Positions 44,284 to 56,368 of a stretch of DNA of 64,000 nucleotides are shown piece by piece. The stretch lies in contig CAWHNO010000012.1 in assembly GCA_963830725.1 (NCBI GenBank), positions 146,924 through 210,923 on the forward strand, given 5' to 3'. Origin of the DNA: DASSUW01 sp963830725. GTDB taxonomy: Bacteria; Actinomycetota; Thermoleophilia; Solirubrobacterales; Solirubrobacteraceae. The translations under genes and the position numbers were made by a program. The notes below the pieces were generated by a model that saw only the letters and a program-made list of their open reading frames with translations, did no database searches and was not told the DNA's origin. How positions within the stretch are numbered: position 1 is the first letter of the stretch; each line of letters starts with the position of its first letter.

Positions 44284-45798
44284 ATGAGTCAGTCGGGACC
44301 GAAGCTCGCTTGGCGGCTGGCGGCAGCGGTCGCGCTCACCATCGGCTTCTACACGCTGGCACTGGTCATCGCGGCGGCGCTGCTCGCGGCGGCGATCCTG
44401 CCGTGGGTGCTGCGCGGCAGCAACAACCTGTGGGTCACGCTGACCTGCGCGTTCCTCGGCGTCTCGATCCTGTTCGCCATCTTCCCGAGGCGGCGCAAGT
44501 TCGAGCCGTACGGGGTGCGGCTGACGCAGGAGAACCAGCCGCGCCTGCTCGACATGGTCGACGAGGAGGCGCGCGCGACGGGCGCGCGGGCGCCAGACGA
44601 GGTCTACGCCACGCTCGAGGCGAACGCCGGCGTCATGCAGGCGCGCCGCGGCCGGCGGGTCATGTTCGTCGGCGTGCCGCTGCTGCACATCCTCTCCGAG
44701 CGCAGCATGCGCGGGGTGATCGCGCACGAGTTCGGCCACTACGCGGGCGGCGACACACGACTCGGACCGTGGATCGCACGTACGTACGACGGGGTCGCGC
44801 GTACCATCGACCAGCTCACCGACGAGGAAGGCGACGAGGGCTGGACGCAACGGGCCGTCCGGCTGCCGTTCATCTGGTACGGGAAGGCGTTCATGCGGAT
44901 CACCGCCGCGATCAAGCGCCGGCAGGAGTTCGCCGCCGACCGGATCGCCGTGGACCGGGCCGGCCGTGACACCTACGTCGAGGGCCTGCGGCGCCTGCAC
45001 GCGTACGGGCCGGCATTCGACGCCTACTGGGAGCACGAGGTGACCGCGGTGCTGAGGGCCGGCCGGCGGCCGCCGGTAGTGGCGGGCTTTGCCTCCTACC
45101 TGCGCAGCGACGCGATTGAACGGGCGTCGAGCGAGTTCCTCGAGCGCCAGCTCCAGGAGCAGACCGACCGCTACGACTCGCACCCCTCCCTGAGCGAGCG
45201 CATCGCCGCGGTGCAGGCGTGCGCGCCGGGCGACGCCGACGACTCTCCGCCTGCGCTGTCGCTCCTGCACGAGCCGGATGCGCTGGAGCGCGAGCTGCTC
45301 TCCGCGCTCGTCGGCCCTGAGGCGGCCGAGCTGCCGGTGCTCGACTGGGACGAGGTCGGGCGCGAGGTCTACCTCGAGCGCGCCCGCGCGCTCGTCGCCG
45401 CGCACGGCGAGATCCTGGGCGAGGCCACGGTCGGCGAGCTCGAGCTGCTGACACGGGAGCTCGGGCGGATCGCCGGCCAGCTGCAGCAACGCGAGCCCGA
45501 GGTGCCGCCCGAGGCGGCACCGGGCTTCGCCGCGACGCTGCTCGCGGAGTCGCTCCTCGTGGCGCTGGCCGACGCCGGCTGGACCGTCGCGGCGCCGCTC
45601 GGGGAACCGGTGAGCGCGTGCCGCGGGGACGAGGATCTCGTGCCCTTCGACGTCGTGGAGACGCTGCGCGAGGGCGGGGAGGCCGCCACGGGCTGGCAGG
45701 AGCAGGCATCCTCGCTCGGGATCGCCGGCCTACCGCTGCGCCCGGCCGCGACCCGCGAAGCGTCGACGGCCGACGACCCAGGGGTCGCGACGGCCTAG
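44284..45798 (+). CDS. M48 (Ste24/HtpX-type) membrane metalloprotease
   Basis: The 504-aa protein has two N-terminal membrane helices (residues about 10-65) and the zinc motif HEFGH (in RGVIAHEFGHYAGGD). The third ligand is Glu in RRQEFAADRIAVDRAG. A 200-residue C-terminal part is specific to this branch. M48 proteases degrade or mature membrane proteins at the cytoplasmic face. GGAGGAAGG precedes the ATG at 44284. The gene ends at a strong terminator (45812-45843). Confidence 0.85.
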   Translation: MSQSGPKLAWRLAAAVALTIGFYTLALVIAAALLAAAILPWVLRGSNNLWVTLTCAFLGVSILFAIFPRRRKFEPYGVRLTQENQPRLLDMVDEEARATGARAPDEVYATLEANAGVMQARRGRRVMFVGVPLLHILSERSMRGVIAHEFGHYAGGDTRLGPWIARTYDGVARTIDQLTDEEGDEGWTQRAVRLPFIWYGKAFMRITAAIKRRQEFAADRIAVDRAGRDTYVEGLRRLHAYGPAFDAYWEHEVTAVLRAGRRPPVVAGFASYLRSDAIERASSEFLERQLQEQTDRYDSHPSLSERIAAVQACAPGDADDSPPALSLLHEPDALERELLSALVGPEAAELPVLDWDEVGREVYLERARALVAAHGEILGEATVGELELLTRELGRIAGQLQQREPEVPPEAAPGFAATLLAESLLVALADAGWTVAAPLGEPVSACRGDEDLVPFDVVETLREGGEAATGWQEQASSLGIAGLPLRPAATREASTADDPGVATA

Positions 45799-45811
45799 GA
45801 CACCAGAACCA

Positions 45812-45843
45812 CGAAGGCCCCGGGTCGACTCCCGGGGCCTTCG
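45812..45843 (+). terminator. Strong intrinsic hairpin terminator
   Basis: Arms CGAAGGCCCCGGG and CCCGGGGCCTTCG (45812-45824, 45831-45843) are a perfect 13-bp stem with a TCGACT loop, 14 bases after the M48 gene stop. There is no U-tract, as is common in high-GC actinobacteria. The 282 bases from here to gyrA hold no gene I can see. Confidence 0.75.
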
Positions 45844-46125
45844 AGCAACTCGCTGGATCTCAGAGTCGCCAGGGATTACTGGGCCGGGGGGACCAACTCC
45901 GGCGCCCCTGACGACGGTGTCACGGTGTGGATTCCGCTCCAGCGGGGTCCAGCACCGGCTGGCTAGCGGCCGGACACCTCCAGGGTCCCACAAGAACTGT
46001 CACTCAACTTCGGACCACCCCCTTTCTCTGGTGATCGGAGAGTAGCGAAGTCAGAGGACGGGCACGACACCGTAACGTCGCACGGAGGTCCCGAGTGGGG
46101 TTTCCGGGACCGGAGGGCGAAACCC

Positions 46126-48653
46126 CTATTCCGCGACCTCGTCCTCGACGGCCACCACGCCGCCGTCGGCCGGTGCCTCGACGGCGCCATTCTCGACGGC
46201 CTCGGTCGACTCGACCACGAGCGCGACCGCGGAGACCTCGTCGCCCTCGCGCAGGTTCATCACGCGGACGCCCTGCGAGGCGCGGCCGTAGCGGTTGATC
46301 CCGCGCACGCCGGTCCGCTGGACCATGCCGTTCTGGGAGATGAACACGAGGTCCTCGTGCTCGCGCACGACCAGCGCCGCGGCCAGCAGCCCCTTCGCCT
46401 CGGTGAAGGAGATCGTCTTGACGCCCTTGGCGCCGCGCGAGGTGAGCCGGTACTCGTCGACCCCCGTGCGCTTGCCGTAGCCGGCCTCGGTCACGACCAG
46501 CAGGTCCTGGCCCGGACGCGCGACGTCCATCGCCAGCACATAGTTGCCCTTGCCGGAGACGTCCATGCCGCGCACACCGGAGGTGTCGCGGCCCATCGCG
46601 CGGGCGTCCTCCTCCTTGAAGCGCACGGTCAGGCCCTCGTGGGAGACCACCAGGATCTCGTCGCCGGGGTCGACGCGCCGCACCGCGACCAGCTCGTCGT
46701 CGTCGCGGATCTTGATCGCGATGATGCCGTCGGCCTTGATCGGCGTGTTGTACGCACCGAACTCGGTCTTCTTGACCGTGCCCTGGCGCGTCGCGAACAG
46801 CAGATACTGCGTCTCCGAGAAGTCGCGCGTCGCGAGCGCGGACTGCACGCGCTCACCGTCGCGCAACGGCAGGATGTTGCTGAGGTGGCGGCCCTTGGAC
46901 GTGCGGCCGGCCTCCGGCAGGTCGTAGACCTTCGAGCGGTAGACCTTGCCGCGGTTGGTGAAGAACAGGAGGTAGTCGTGCGTCGAGCACACGAAGAGGT
47001 GCTCGATGTAGTCGTCCTCCTTGAGGTCCATGCCCGTGATGCCGACGCCGCCGCGGCGCTGCTGGCGGTAGGTGGCCAGCGGCAGCGACTTGATGTAGCC
47101 CGAGTGCGAGATCGCGATCACCATCTGCTGGTCGGCGATCAGGTCCTCGATGTCGATGTCGTCCTCGCTCGGCGCGATCACCGTGCGGCGGTCGTCGCCG
47201 TAGCGCTCGGAGATCTCCTCGAGCTCCTCCTTGATCAGGCCGAACACCTTGTCCTCGTCGCCGAGCAGCTCGCGCAGCTCCTTGATGCGCTCCACCAGGT
47301 CGGCGTGCTCGCGCTTGATCGCATCGGCCTCGAGCGCGGTCAGCTGCTGGAGGCGCAGATCGAGGATCGCCTGCGCCTGGATCTGCGTCAGCCCGTAGGT
47401 GTCCATCAGGCCGGCGCGGGCGGTCTCGCGATCGCGCGAGCCGCGGATCAAGGCGATCACGGCATCGAGGTGGTCGAGCGCGATCAGCAGGCCCTCGAGC
47501 CGGTGCACGCGCGCCTCGAGCGACCGCAGCTCGTGCTTGGAGCGGCGGACGATGACTTCGCGCTGGTGCTGCACGTAGTTGTGGATCACCGAGCGCAGCG
47601 GCAGCGTCCGCGGCACGTTGTCCACCAGCGCGACCATGTTCACGCCGAACGTGGTCTGGAGCTGGGTGTGCTTGTAGAGCTTGTTGAGGACGACCTTCGG
47701 GTTGGCCTCGCGCTTGAGCTCGATCACCACGCGCATGCCGCGGCGGTCTGAGTGGTCCTCGATGTTGGTGATCTCGGTGAGCTTCTTCTCGGCGTGCAGG
47801 TCCGCGATCTTCTTGATCAGGCCGCCGTCGCCGCCCTTCTTGACCATGTAGGGCAGCTCGGTGACGATGATCAGGTCCTTGCCCTGTTTGCCCTCCTCGA
47901 TGTGCGCCTTGGCGCGCACGCGGATGCGGCCGCGGCCCGTCTCGTATGCCTCCTTGATGCCGCCCAGACCGAGGATCAGCCCGCCGGTCGGAAAGTCCGG
48001 GCCCTTGATGTGCTGCATCAGGCCGACGGTGTCGATGTCCGGGTCGTCGATGTAGGCGATCGTGGCCGCGATCGTCTCGCGCAGACTGTGCGGCGGGATG
48101 TTCGTCGCCATGCCGACGGCGATGCCGCTCGAGCCGTTGACCAGCAGGTTCGGGAACCGCGCCGGCAGGACGACCGGCTCGTTGTTCTGGCCGTCGTAGT
48201 TGGGCTGGAAGTCGACCGTGTCGGCGTCGAGGTCGCGCAGCATCTCGCGCGCGATCGGCGCCAGCCGCGCCTCGGTGTAGCGCATCGCGGCAGCCGGGTC
48301 CTCGTCGATCGAGCCGAAGTTGCCCTGGCCGTCGACGAGCATGTTGCGCATCGAGAAGTCCTGCGCCAGGCGGACCAGGGCGTCGTAGATCGCCGAGTCG
48401 CCGTGCGGGTGGTACTTGCCCATCACGTCGCCCACGATGCGGGCGGACTTCGCATACGGCCGGTTCGGCTGCAGGCCGTTCTCGTTCATCGAGAACAGCA
48501 CGCGGCGGTGGACGGGCTTCAGGCCGTCGCGGACATCGGGCAGCGCGCGCCCGACGATGACCGACATCGCGTAGTCGAGATACGACGAGCGCATCTCCTC
48601 CTCGAGCCCGCGGGGCTCGATGTTGCCGCCTGAGATGAGATCGGTGCCGGCCA

Positions 48654-48654
<1 letters not shown>
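46126..48654 (-). CDS. gyrA: DNA gyrase subunit A
   Basis: The 842-aa subunit is complete: active-site Tyr126 (AMRYTEAR), quinolone region HPHGDSAIYDAL with Ser87 and Asp91 (the wild-type residues equivalent to E. coli Ser83 and Asp87), and a C-terminal six-bladed domain with the GyrA box QRRGGVG. A short acidic tail follows. With GyrB it introduces negative supercoils using ATP. Its ATG overlaps the gyrB stop by one base. The gene is free of the frame breaks seen elsewhere in this window. Confidence 0.97.
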
Positions 48655-51068
<2,414 letters not shown>

Positions 51069-51092
51069 GATGCCTTTCGTCTCACACAAGCG

Positions 51093-51133
51093 ACGCCCCG
51101 GCGGGAGGACATGGTCCCCCAGGGCCGGGGCGT
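51093..51133 (-). promoter_or_regulatory. gyrB leader hairpin
   Basis: Perfect 10-bp arms (ACGCCCCGGC at 51093-51102 and GCCGGGGCGT at 51124-51133) enclose a second, imperfect stem. It lies in the 5' leader of gyrB, and a TAGAAT -10-like box sits at 51152-51157 on the minus strand, so the hairpin would be transcribed. It may act in attenuation, stability or supercoil sensing. Confidence 0.45.
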
Positions 51134-51230
51134 GGCCATAACGTGGTCATTATTCTAGCAGGCCGACCCCTCCGACCCGCCTGTCCGGCCGTCACAAAAG
51201 TGCTGCAAAATCGCTGAAAACCACAGCAGA

Positions 51231-51542
51231 TCAGGCATCCCTCACGGGCGCCTTCCGCGCTTGTACCCGCAGCCGGCGGACGGCGGGCCTTCCGAGTGAC
51301 CGATTGAGCCGCTCAACGACGAGTTCGGACATCAGGTCGAGCTCCTGCGCCCAGACCGCCTCCGGGCAGGCGACGAGCACCTCGCCGTCGCGCTCCGCCC
51401 ACGGCTCGCCGTGCGGCGCGAGCGTGCCGCCGGCAGCTTCTGGCCAGGCGCGCTGGACCTCGGCGAGCAGCGTCGCGGGCGCCAGCCGATCGGTCAGCGT
51501 CTCCAGTGCGCCGGAAATCGGTGTGAGCGCGCGGCGTCTCAT
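51231..51542 (-). other. DUF721/DciA-like domain (C-terminal part of the recF ORF)
   Basis: From the ATG at 51542 the 103-aa segment (RRALTPISGALETLTDRLAP, PEAAGGTLAPHGEPW, VLVACPEAVWAQELDLMSEL) matches the DUF721 family, whose DciA members load the replicative helicase. It can stand alone as a gene from that ATG. Its place next to recF and dnaN fits a replication role. Confidence 0.6.
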
Positions 51543-52724
51543 GCGGGAGATCCCCGGGTCTTCATCCGGCCGGCCCCGTGATGTCGGCGGTCGCCATCCA
51601 CGGCGACCGTAGCCGGCCTCGGCCCTCTCGTCCACCGCCTGGAGCACGCGACCCTCGGCGATCGCCACGCGCTCGACCCCGGGATCCTCGGCGCCCGGCA
51701 CGTGCGCAAGCTCGGTGGCGGTGACCACGCTCTGCCCGGACGCTCGCAGGACGTCGACCAGCCGGGCCCGGCGCGCGGCGTCGAGCTCGCTCATCACGTC
51801 GTCGAGCAACAGCAGCGGCGGGGCGCCGCGCTCGGCCTCGAGCTCCTCGCGCTCGGCGAGCAGCAGCGCCAGCAGGCCGAGCCGCACCTGCCCGCGCGAG
51901 CCGTAGGAGCGCAGCTCGCGGCCGTCGCGGCGCAGCGCGAGGTCGTCGCGGTGCGGGCCATGGCCGGTGAAGCCGCGCTCGAGATCGCTGTCCGTACGCT
52001 CGGCGAGCTCCGCGGCGAGGGCGTCGGCCGTCTCGGCGCGCGAGCGCGCCCGGTACGCGAGCTCGACCTCGCCCTCGAGCCCGAGCGTCCCCGCGTGGGC
52101 GGCAAAGCGCTCACGCAGGCGCGCGACGACCTCGGCGCGGTCGCGCATCAACGCGATGCCATGGCGCGCGAGCGCCGCGTCCCACGCGGGCAGCGAGCCG
52201 CGGCCGCCGCGGCCGGCGCGCACGGCGGCGATCAGCGCGTTGCGCTGGGCAAGCGCGGCCGAATATTCCCGGCGGGTCGCGGCGCGGGCCGGCCACAGCG
52301 CGGCGACGACCTGGTCGACGTGCGCCCGCCGCAGCGCCGGAGCGCCGAGCACGAGGTCGAGCCGGTCGGGCAGGAACACCGCCACCAGCGGCCGCGCCGG
52401 CGAGTCGGTCAGCCGCTCGAGCGGCGCGCCGTCCGCCCGCAGCCGCTTGGACTCGCCGGGCTGGAAGCCGACGCTGACCTCGTGGCGACCCTGGTCGTCC
52501 TCGGTCTCGAGCTCGAGCCGCGTCAGCGACGCGCCGAAGCGCACCACCTCGCGCTCGTTGGCGGTCCGGCACGAGCGCCCGGTGCAGGCGAAGTAGAGCG
52601 CCTCGATCAGGTTCGTCTTGCCGGCGCCGTTGCGGCCGGCGATGACCGTGAGGCCGGGCCCCGGCCGCAGCTCGGCCGCCTCGTACGAGCGGAAGTCCCG
52701 CAGGCCGAGCCGCGTGACCCTCAC
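51231..52724 (-). CDS. recF: RecF recombination/replication repair protein, fused to a DUF721 domain
   Basis: A 497-codon frame holds RecF (about residues 1-360) and, without a stop, a DUF721 domain. RecF shows Walker A AGRNGAGKTNLIEAL, the DFRSYE start and LLLLDDVMSELDAARRARL (Walker B and D-loop). RecF is an SMC-like ATPase that loads RecA at gaps with RecO and RecR. GTG at 52724 overlaps the dnaN stop (GTGA). In most actinobacteria the DUF721 gene is separate; here it continues in frame through a low-complexity linker. Either it is a true fusion or one indel removed the recF stop codon: another frame would end at a TGA overlapping an internal ATG (51542). Confidence 0.85.
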   Translation of the reverse strand: MRVTRLGLRDFRSYEAAELRPGPGLTVIAGRNGAGKTNLIEALYFACTGRSCRTANEREVVRFGASLTRLELETEDDQGRHEVSVGFQPGESKRLRADGAPLERLTDSPARPLVAVFLPDRLDLVLGAPALRRAHVDQVVAALWPARAATRREYSAALAQRNALIAAVRAGRGGRGSLPAWDAALARHGIALMRDRAEVVARLRERFAAHAGTLGLEGEVELAYRARSRAETADALAAELAERTDSDLERGFTGHGPHRDDLALRRDGRELRSYGSRGQVRLGLLALLLAEREELEAERGAPPLLLLDDVMSELDAARRARLVDVLRASGQSVVTATELAHVPGAEDPGVERVAIAEGRVLQAVDERAEAGYGRRGWRPPTSRGRPDEDPGISRMRRRALTPISGALETLTDRLAPATLLAEVQRAWPEAAGGTLAPHGEPWAERDGEVLVACPEAVWAQELDLMSELVVERLNRSLGRPAVRRLRVQARKAPVRDA

Positions 52725-53830
52725 ACATTCAGCCTGATCGGCATGAGCAGGTACTGGAAGCCGCTGCCGTCCGCCGCCTCGATCAGACCCGGCCGCAGCG
52801 GCGAGATGAGCTTGAGCACGAGGTCGCCGCCGTCGAGCGCCTCGAGCCCGTCGCGCAGGAACTCCGGGTTGAAGCCGATCTCGAGCGGCTCGCCCTGGAA
52901 CGGCACCGGCACGGTCTCCCGCGCCTCCCCGACGTCGGGCGTGCGCGCCGACACGGTCAGCTCGCCCTCGGCGAAGCTCAGCCGCAGCGGCGCGTTCTTC
53001 TGGGCCAGCAGCGAGATCCGGCGCACGACGTCGGTGATCTCTGCGCCGGCGAGCTGCAGCTCGTGCTCGTACGCCTCCGGCACCAGCGTGCGCACGTTCG
53101 GGAACTGGCCGTCGATCAGCCGCGAGGAGAGCACGACGCCGGCGGCCTCGAAGACGACCTGGTTCGAGCGCAGCGACACGGCGATGCGATCGGCGCTCCC
53201 GTGCTGGACGATCCGTGTCAGCTCCTGCAACGCGCGGGCCGGGACGTTGGCCTCGAACGAGCGCGAGAGCGGCGACTCGAGCGCGGTGTCCTTGACGGCG
53301 AGCCGGTAGGAGTCGGTCGCCGCCATGCGCAGCTCCTGCTCGTTGGCCGAGACGAGGACGCCGGTGAGGACCGGGCGCGTCTCGTCGCGCGACGCGGCAC
53401 GGGCGACCTTGAGGACGGTCTCGACCAGCGCCGGGCCCGGCACGTCGAGCTGGTCGTCCCCGCCGGGCTCCGGCAACGGCGGGAAGTCCTCGAGTCGCAG
53501 GGTGCGGATGTGGAACGTCGCGGAGCCGGAATTGAGCTCGACGTCCTGCTCGGCGGCGCGCAGCTCGAGCGTGAGCTCCTCGGCCGGCAGCGCCCGGACG
53601 ACGTCGACGAGAAGGCGCGCCGGCAGGACCGCCGCGCCCTCTCGGACGACCTCGCCCTCGAGCGGGACGCGGAGGCCGATCTCCATGTCGGTGGCACGAA
53701 GCTCGATCCCGCCGCTCGCCGCCTGGAGTTGCACGCCGGACAGCGCCTGCACGGCGCTGCGGGTCGATGCCGCTCGCGTGACGGTCTGAAGTTGGTGGAA
53801 GAGTTCGTCGCGCCGGGTGGATAGCTTCAA
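52721..53830 (-). CDS. dnaN: DNA polymerase III beta subunit (sliding clamp)
   Basis: The 369-aa clamp shows the three-domain repeat, with ALSGVQLQAASGGIELRATD near the start and a typical C-terminal LMPIRL(N). It forms a ring that tethers polymerase III and binds clamp loaders. The start is TTG at 53830 with a GAGG site upstream. It follows dnaA across a 161-bp gap and overlaps recF by 4 bases, the standard dnaA-dnaN-recF order. Confidence 0.95.
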   Translation of the reverse strand: MKLSTRRDELFHQLQTVTRAASTRSAVQALSGVQLQAASGGIELRATDMEIGLRVPLEGEVVREGAAVLPARLLVDVVRALPAEELTLELRAAEQDVELNSGSATFHIRTLRLEDFPPLPEPGGDDQLDVPGPALVETVLKVARAASRDETRPVLTGVLVSANEQELRMAATDSYRLAVKDTALESPLSRSFEANVPARALQELTRIVQHGSADRIAVSLRSNQVVFEAAGVVLSSRLIDGQFPNVRTLVPEAYEHELQLAGAEITDVVRRISLLAQKNAPLRLSFAEGELTVSARTPDVGEARETVPVPFQGEPLEIGFNPEFLRDGLEALDGGDLVLKLISPLRPGLIEAADGSGFQYLLMPIRLNV

Positions 53831-53991
53831 ATGGATCGCCTCGGATTCACGATGAAGATGAAGGGATTGGATTCGTGGTCATCGGGGCTGTTGATGCTGT
53901 GCACAGCTCGCCGACTCGGCTCTGCGCCGTGGTTTCGGCGCGCACAAAGGGGCTGTGCATGAACCGCTCAGTCTGTCAGGCGCCCCGGACC

Positions 53992-55308
53992 TCATCGTGG
54001 CCCGCCGAGCTCCGTCGTCAGGCGACGAACGGTGTCGTAAGCCTCACGGTCGGTGGCCATCCGCTCCGCGGTGCGCCGGCATGCATGCATGACCGTGGTG
54101 TGGTTGCGGCCGCCGAACGCCCGCCCGATCGCCGGCAGCGTCTGATCGGTCAGCTCGCGCGCGAGGTACATGGCCACCTGCCGCGGCCACGTGACCGGCG
54201 CGGCGCGGCTGCTCGACAGGAGCTCCTCCATGGAGAGACCGAAGGCCTCGCAGGTGTACTGCTGGATGTCGCGCACGGTGAAGCGACGGACGCGCGCCCC
54301 CGGATAGAGGCCCGCGAGGACCTCTGACGCCAGGTCCGCCGTCACCGGGCGCCCGGTCAACGACCCGTAGGCGACGACCCGGATCAGCGCGCCCTCGAGC
54401 GCGCGGATGTTGCTGTCGACATGCTCGGCGATGAGATCGACGGCGGCCGGATCGACGCCGTGCAGCGCGTCCTGCTGCACGCGTTTCCGGAGGATCGTCC
54501 GGCGCGTGCCGAGGTCGGGCGGGCTGACGTCGGTCACCAGGCCGGCCTCGAAGCGCTCGCGCAGCCGGTCCTCGAGCGCATCGAGATCACGCGGCAGGCG
54601 GTCGGACGTGAGCACGAGCTGGGCGCCGGCGCCGTGCAGCGCGTTGAAGGTGTGGAAGAACTCCTGCTCGGTGCGGACCTTGCTCTGGAGGAACTGCACA
54701 TCGTCGACGAGCAGGACGTCGACGCCGCGGTAGGCGGCCTTGAATCCCTCGAGCGCGTGCGTGTGGAGCGCGCCGACGAAGTGGTCGGTGAAGGCCTCGA
54801 CCGTGGTGTAGAGGACGGTCAGCCCGTCGCCGTGGTCGGCCAGGTAGTTGCCGATCGAGTGCAGCAGGTGGGTCTTGCCGAGCCCGGGCGGCCCGCAGAT
54901 GAACACCGGGTTGTAGGCGAGCCCGGGCATCTCCGCGACGGCCAGCGCAGCCGCGTGGGCGAGCCGGTTGGCGTCGCCGATCACGAACTGGTCGAACGTG
55001 TAGCGCGGGTTGAGCTCGGCGCCGGTGAACACGCGCGGCGCCCGGAGCGCCGGGGTGGCTCCCGGCCCGACCACCTTGACGCAGGTCTTTGTCCCCAGCA
55101 CGGACTTCGCGCAGGCGGCGAGCAGGCGTGCGAAGCCGGCCTCGACCCAGGCACGGCTCTCGGCCGGCGCCTCGATCACCAGGGTGTGCCCCTCCACCTG
55201 CCGCGCGACGAGCGGCTCGAGCCAGAGCTGCCACGTGGAGTCGCCGACCGCCCGGCGCATCTCCTCGCGGATGCGTCTCCAGGCTTGCTGTACGTCGACG
55301 TCGGACAC
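53992..55308 (-). CDS. dnaA: Chromosomal replication initiator DnaA
   Basis: The 438-aa initiator starts at GTG 55308 (SDVDVQQAWRRIREEM; the ATG at 55398 would add a non-homologous leader). Walker A is GPPGLGKT (residues 139-146), Walker B LLVDDVQFL. Domain IV holds PRQVAMYLARELTDQTLPAI and GGRNHTTVMHACRR, which read the DnaA box. It opens oriC with ATP. The gene is intact. It is divergent from rpmH, with the likely origin between them. Confidence 0.96.
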   Translation of the reverse strand: MSDVDVQQAWRRIREEMRRAVGDSTWQLWLEPLVARQVEGHTLVIEAPAESRAWVEAGFARLLAACAKSVLGTKTCVKVVGPGATPALRAPRVFTGAELNPRYTFDQFVIGDANRLAHAAALAVAEMPGLAYNPVFICGPPGLGKTHLLHSIGNYLADHGDGLTVLYTTVEAFTDHFVGALHTHALEGFKAAYRGVDVLLVDDVQFLQSKVRTEQEFFHTFNALHGAGAQLVLTSDRLPRDLDALEDRLRERFEAGLVTDVSPPDLGTRRTILRKRVQQDALHGVDPAAVDLIAEHVDSNIRALEGALIRVVAYGSLTGRPVTADLASEVLAGLYPGARVRRFTVRDIQQYTCEAFGLSMEELLSSSRAAPVTWPRQVAMYLARELTDQTLPAIGRAFGGRNHTTVMHACRRTAERMATDREAYDTVRRLTTELGGPR

Positions 55309-55615
55309 GTGCGCGCGGAAGCGCCTCCTCCAGGCGAAGAGGTCGCGGGTTCGAACGATGGGGAGGGGGGCCTCGCAGCGCCCCGGAGCCGCGAACATAG
55401 CAGAGCATCAGGGACCCGAACGACGGGTTTCCGGACGACCTCGCAAATCGCGCACAGTTCGCCTCGCGAGGCCTGTGCGCGGGTGTCGACGCCATGTGCA
55501 CAGGGTTGTGCGCACCCGCCCGGCGCGGCGGTCGGTATCCTGTTGCGCCGTTGCCCGCGGCGCGGGCCGGCACCGCCGGCCGTCCCCGCCGGCCCGCGGC
55601 GAAGGAGCCTGAAAC
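55309..55615. other. Candidate oriC region with DnaA-box-like words
   Basis: The 307-bp dnaA-rpmH gap holds no gene. It has clustered words related to TTGTGCGCA: CGCGCACAG (55449-55457) and CTGTGCGCG (55473-55481) as inverted repeats, ATGTGCACA near 55494 and TTGTGCGCA near 55506. More lie in the dnaA-dnaN gap, including the palindrome GCTGTGCACAGC (53896-53907). They fit the loose DnaA form TTNTNCACA with G replacing A at position 7 in some. No AT-rich unwinding tract is obvious. Confidence 0.55.
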
Positions 55616-55750
55616 GTGAAGCGCACCTACCAGCCCAAGAAGCGCAAGCGCGCCCGCACCCACGGGTTCCGTGCGCGCATGAGCACGCGCGCGGGGCGCC
55701 TCGTGCTCAAGCGTCGCCGCGACAAGGGCCGCAAGCGCCTGACCGTCTGA
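55616..55750 (+). CDS. rpmH: Ribosomal protein L34
   Basis: The GTG at 55616 opens a 44-aa protein, KRTYQPKKRKRARTHGFRAR followed by a basic tail ending KRLTV, a textbook L34. AGGAG lies 8 bases upstream. Too short for routine gene calling, but certain from sequence and place: it heads the rpmH-rnpA-yidD-yidC operon opposite dnaA. Confidence 0.96.
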   Translation: MKRTYQPKKRKRARTHGFRARMSTRAGRLVLKRRRDKGRKRLTV

Positions 55751-55754
55751 GCTC

Positions 55755-56135
55755 GTGGGCGCGCAGCGTGGCCCCAAGCGGCGCCGCCTGTCGCGGAGTG
55801 CCGAGTTCGAGCGCGTGTATCGGCAAGGGCGCTCGAAGGGCAATCGATACCTCGTGCTCTACGCCTTCCCCCGCACGGCCGGCGGCGAGGTCGATGAAGA
55901 GGGCCCGCGCCTGGGGCTGTCGGTGGGCCGCCGCGTGGGCGGCGCCGTCGATCGCACGCGCGTGAAGCGCGTCCTGCGCGAGGCGTTCTGGGAGGAGGCC
56001 GAGCGTCTCCCGGCCGGGTCGGACTATGTCGTGGTCGCGCGCCCGGAGGCGCTCCTGCTGACCGATCGCGAGGGCACGCCCGGCATGCGCGCCGCGCTCG
56101 CAGAGCTCGTCGATGCCGTCGGGGAGGCCGCGTGA
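55755..56135 (+). CDS. rnpA: Ribonuclease P protein component
   Basis: The 126-aa basic protein starts LSRSAEFERVYRQGRSKGNR and carries the RNR core AVDRTRVKRVLREAFW. It binds the RNase P RNA and helps it mature tRNA 5' ends. The GTG start at 55755 is 4 bases after rpmH. The stop overlaps yidD by 4 bases. Confidence 0.93.
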   Translation: MGAQRGPKRRRLSRSAEFERVYRQGRSKGNRYLVLYAFPRTAGGEVDEEGPRLGLSVGRRVGGAVDRTRVKRVLREAFWEEAERLPAGSDYVVVARPEALLLTDREGTPGMRAALAELVDAVGEAA

Positions 56136-56368
56136 TCGCCCTGATCCGCGCCTACCAGCGCTTCGTCTCGCCGCTCCTGCCGCGCCGCTGCAAGTACCAC
56201 CCGACCTGCTCCGCCTACGCCGTGCAGGCGATCGAGTCCTTCGGCATACTGCGCGGCTCCGTGCTCGCGGTCTGGCGCCTGCTGCGCTGCAATCCCTTCA
56301 GCCACGGCGGGTACGACCCGGTATCGGCGCAGACCCTGTTCCGAGCGTCACACTCCCAGCTCTCGTGA
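56132..56368 (+). CDS. yidD: Membrane protein insertion efficiency factor YidD
   Basis: The 78-aa protein has the signature RRCKYHPTCSAYAVQAIESF and CNPFSHGGYDPV. It is a small amphipathic protein that assists YidC-dependent membrane insertion. It overlaps both neighbours (rnpA stop, yidC GTG). Confidence 0.94.
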   Translation: MIALIRAYQRFVSPLLPRRCKYHPTCSAYAVQAIESFGILRGSVLAVWRLLRCNPFSHGGYDPVSAQTLFRASHSQLS

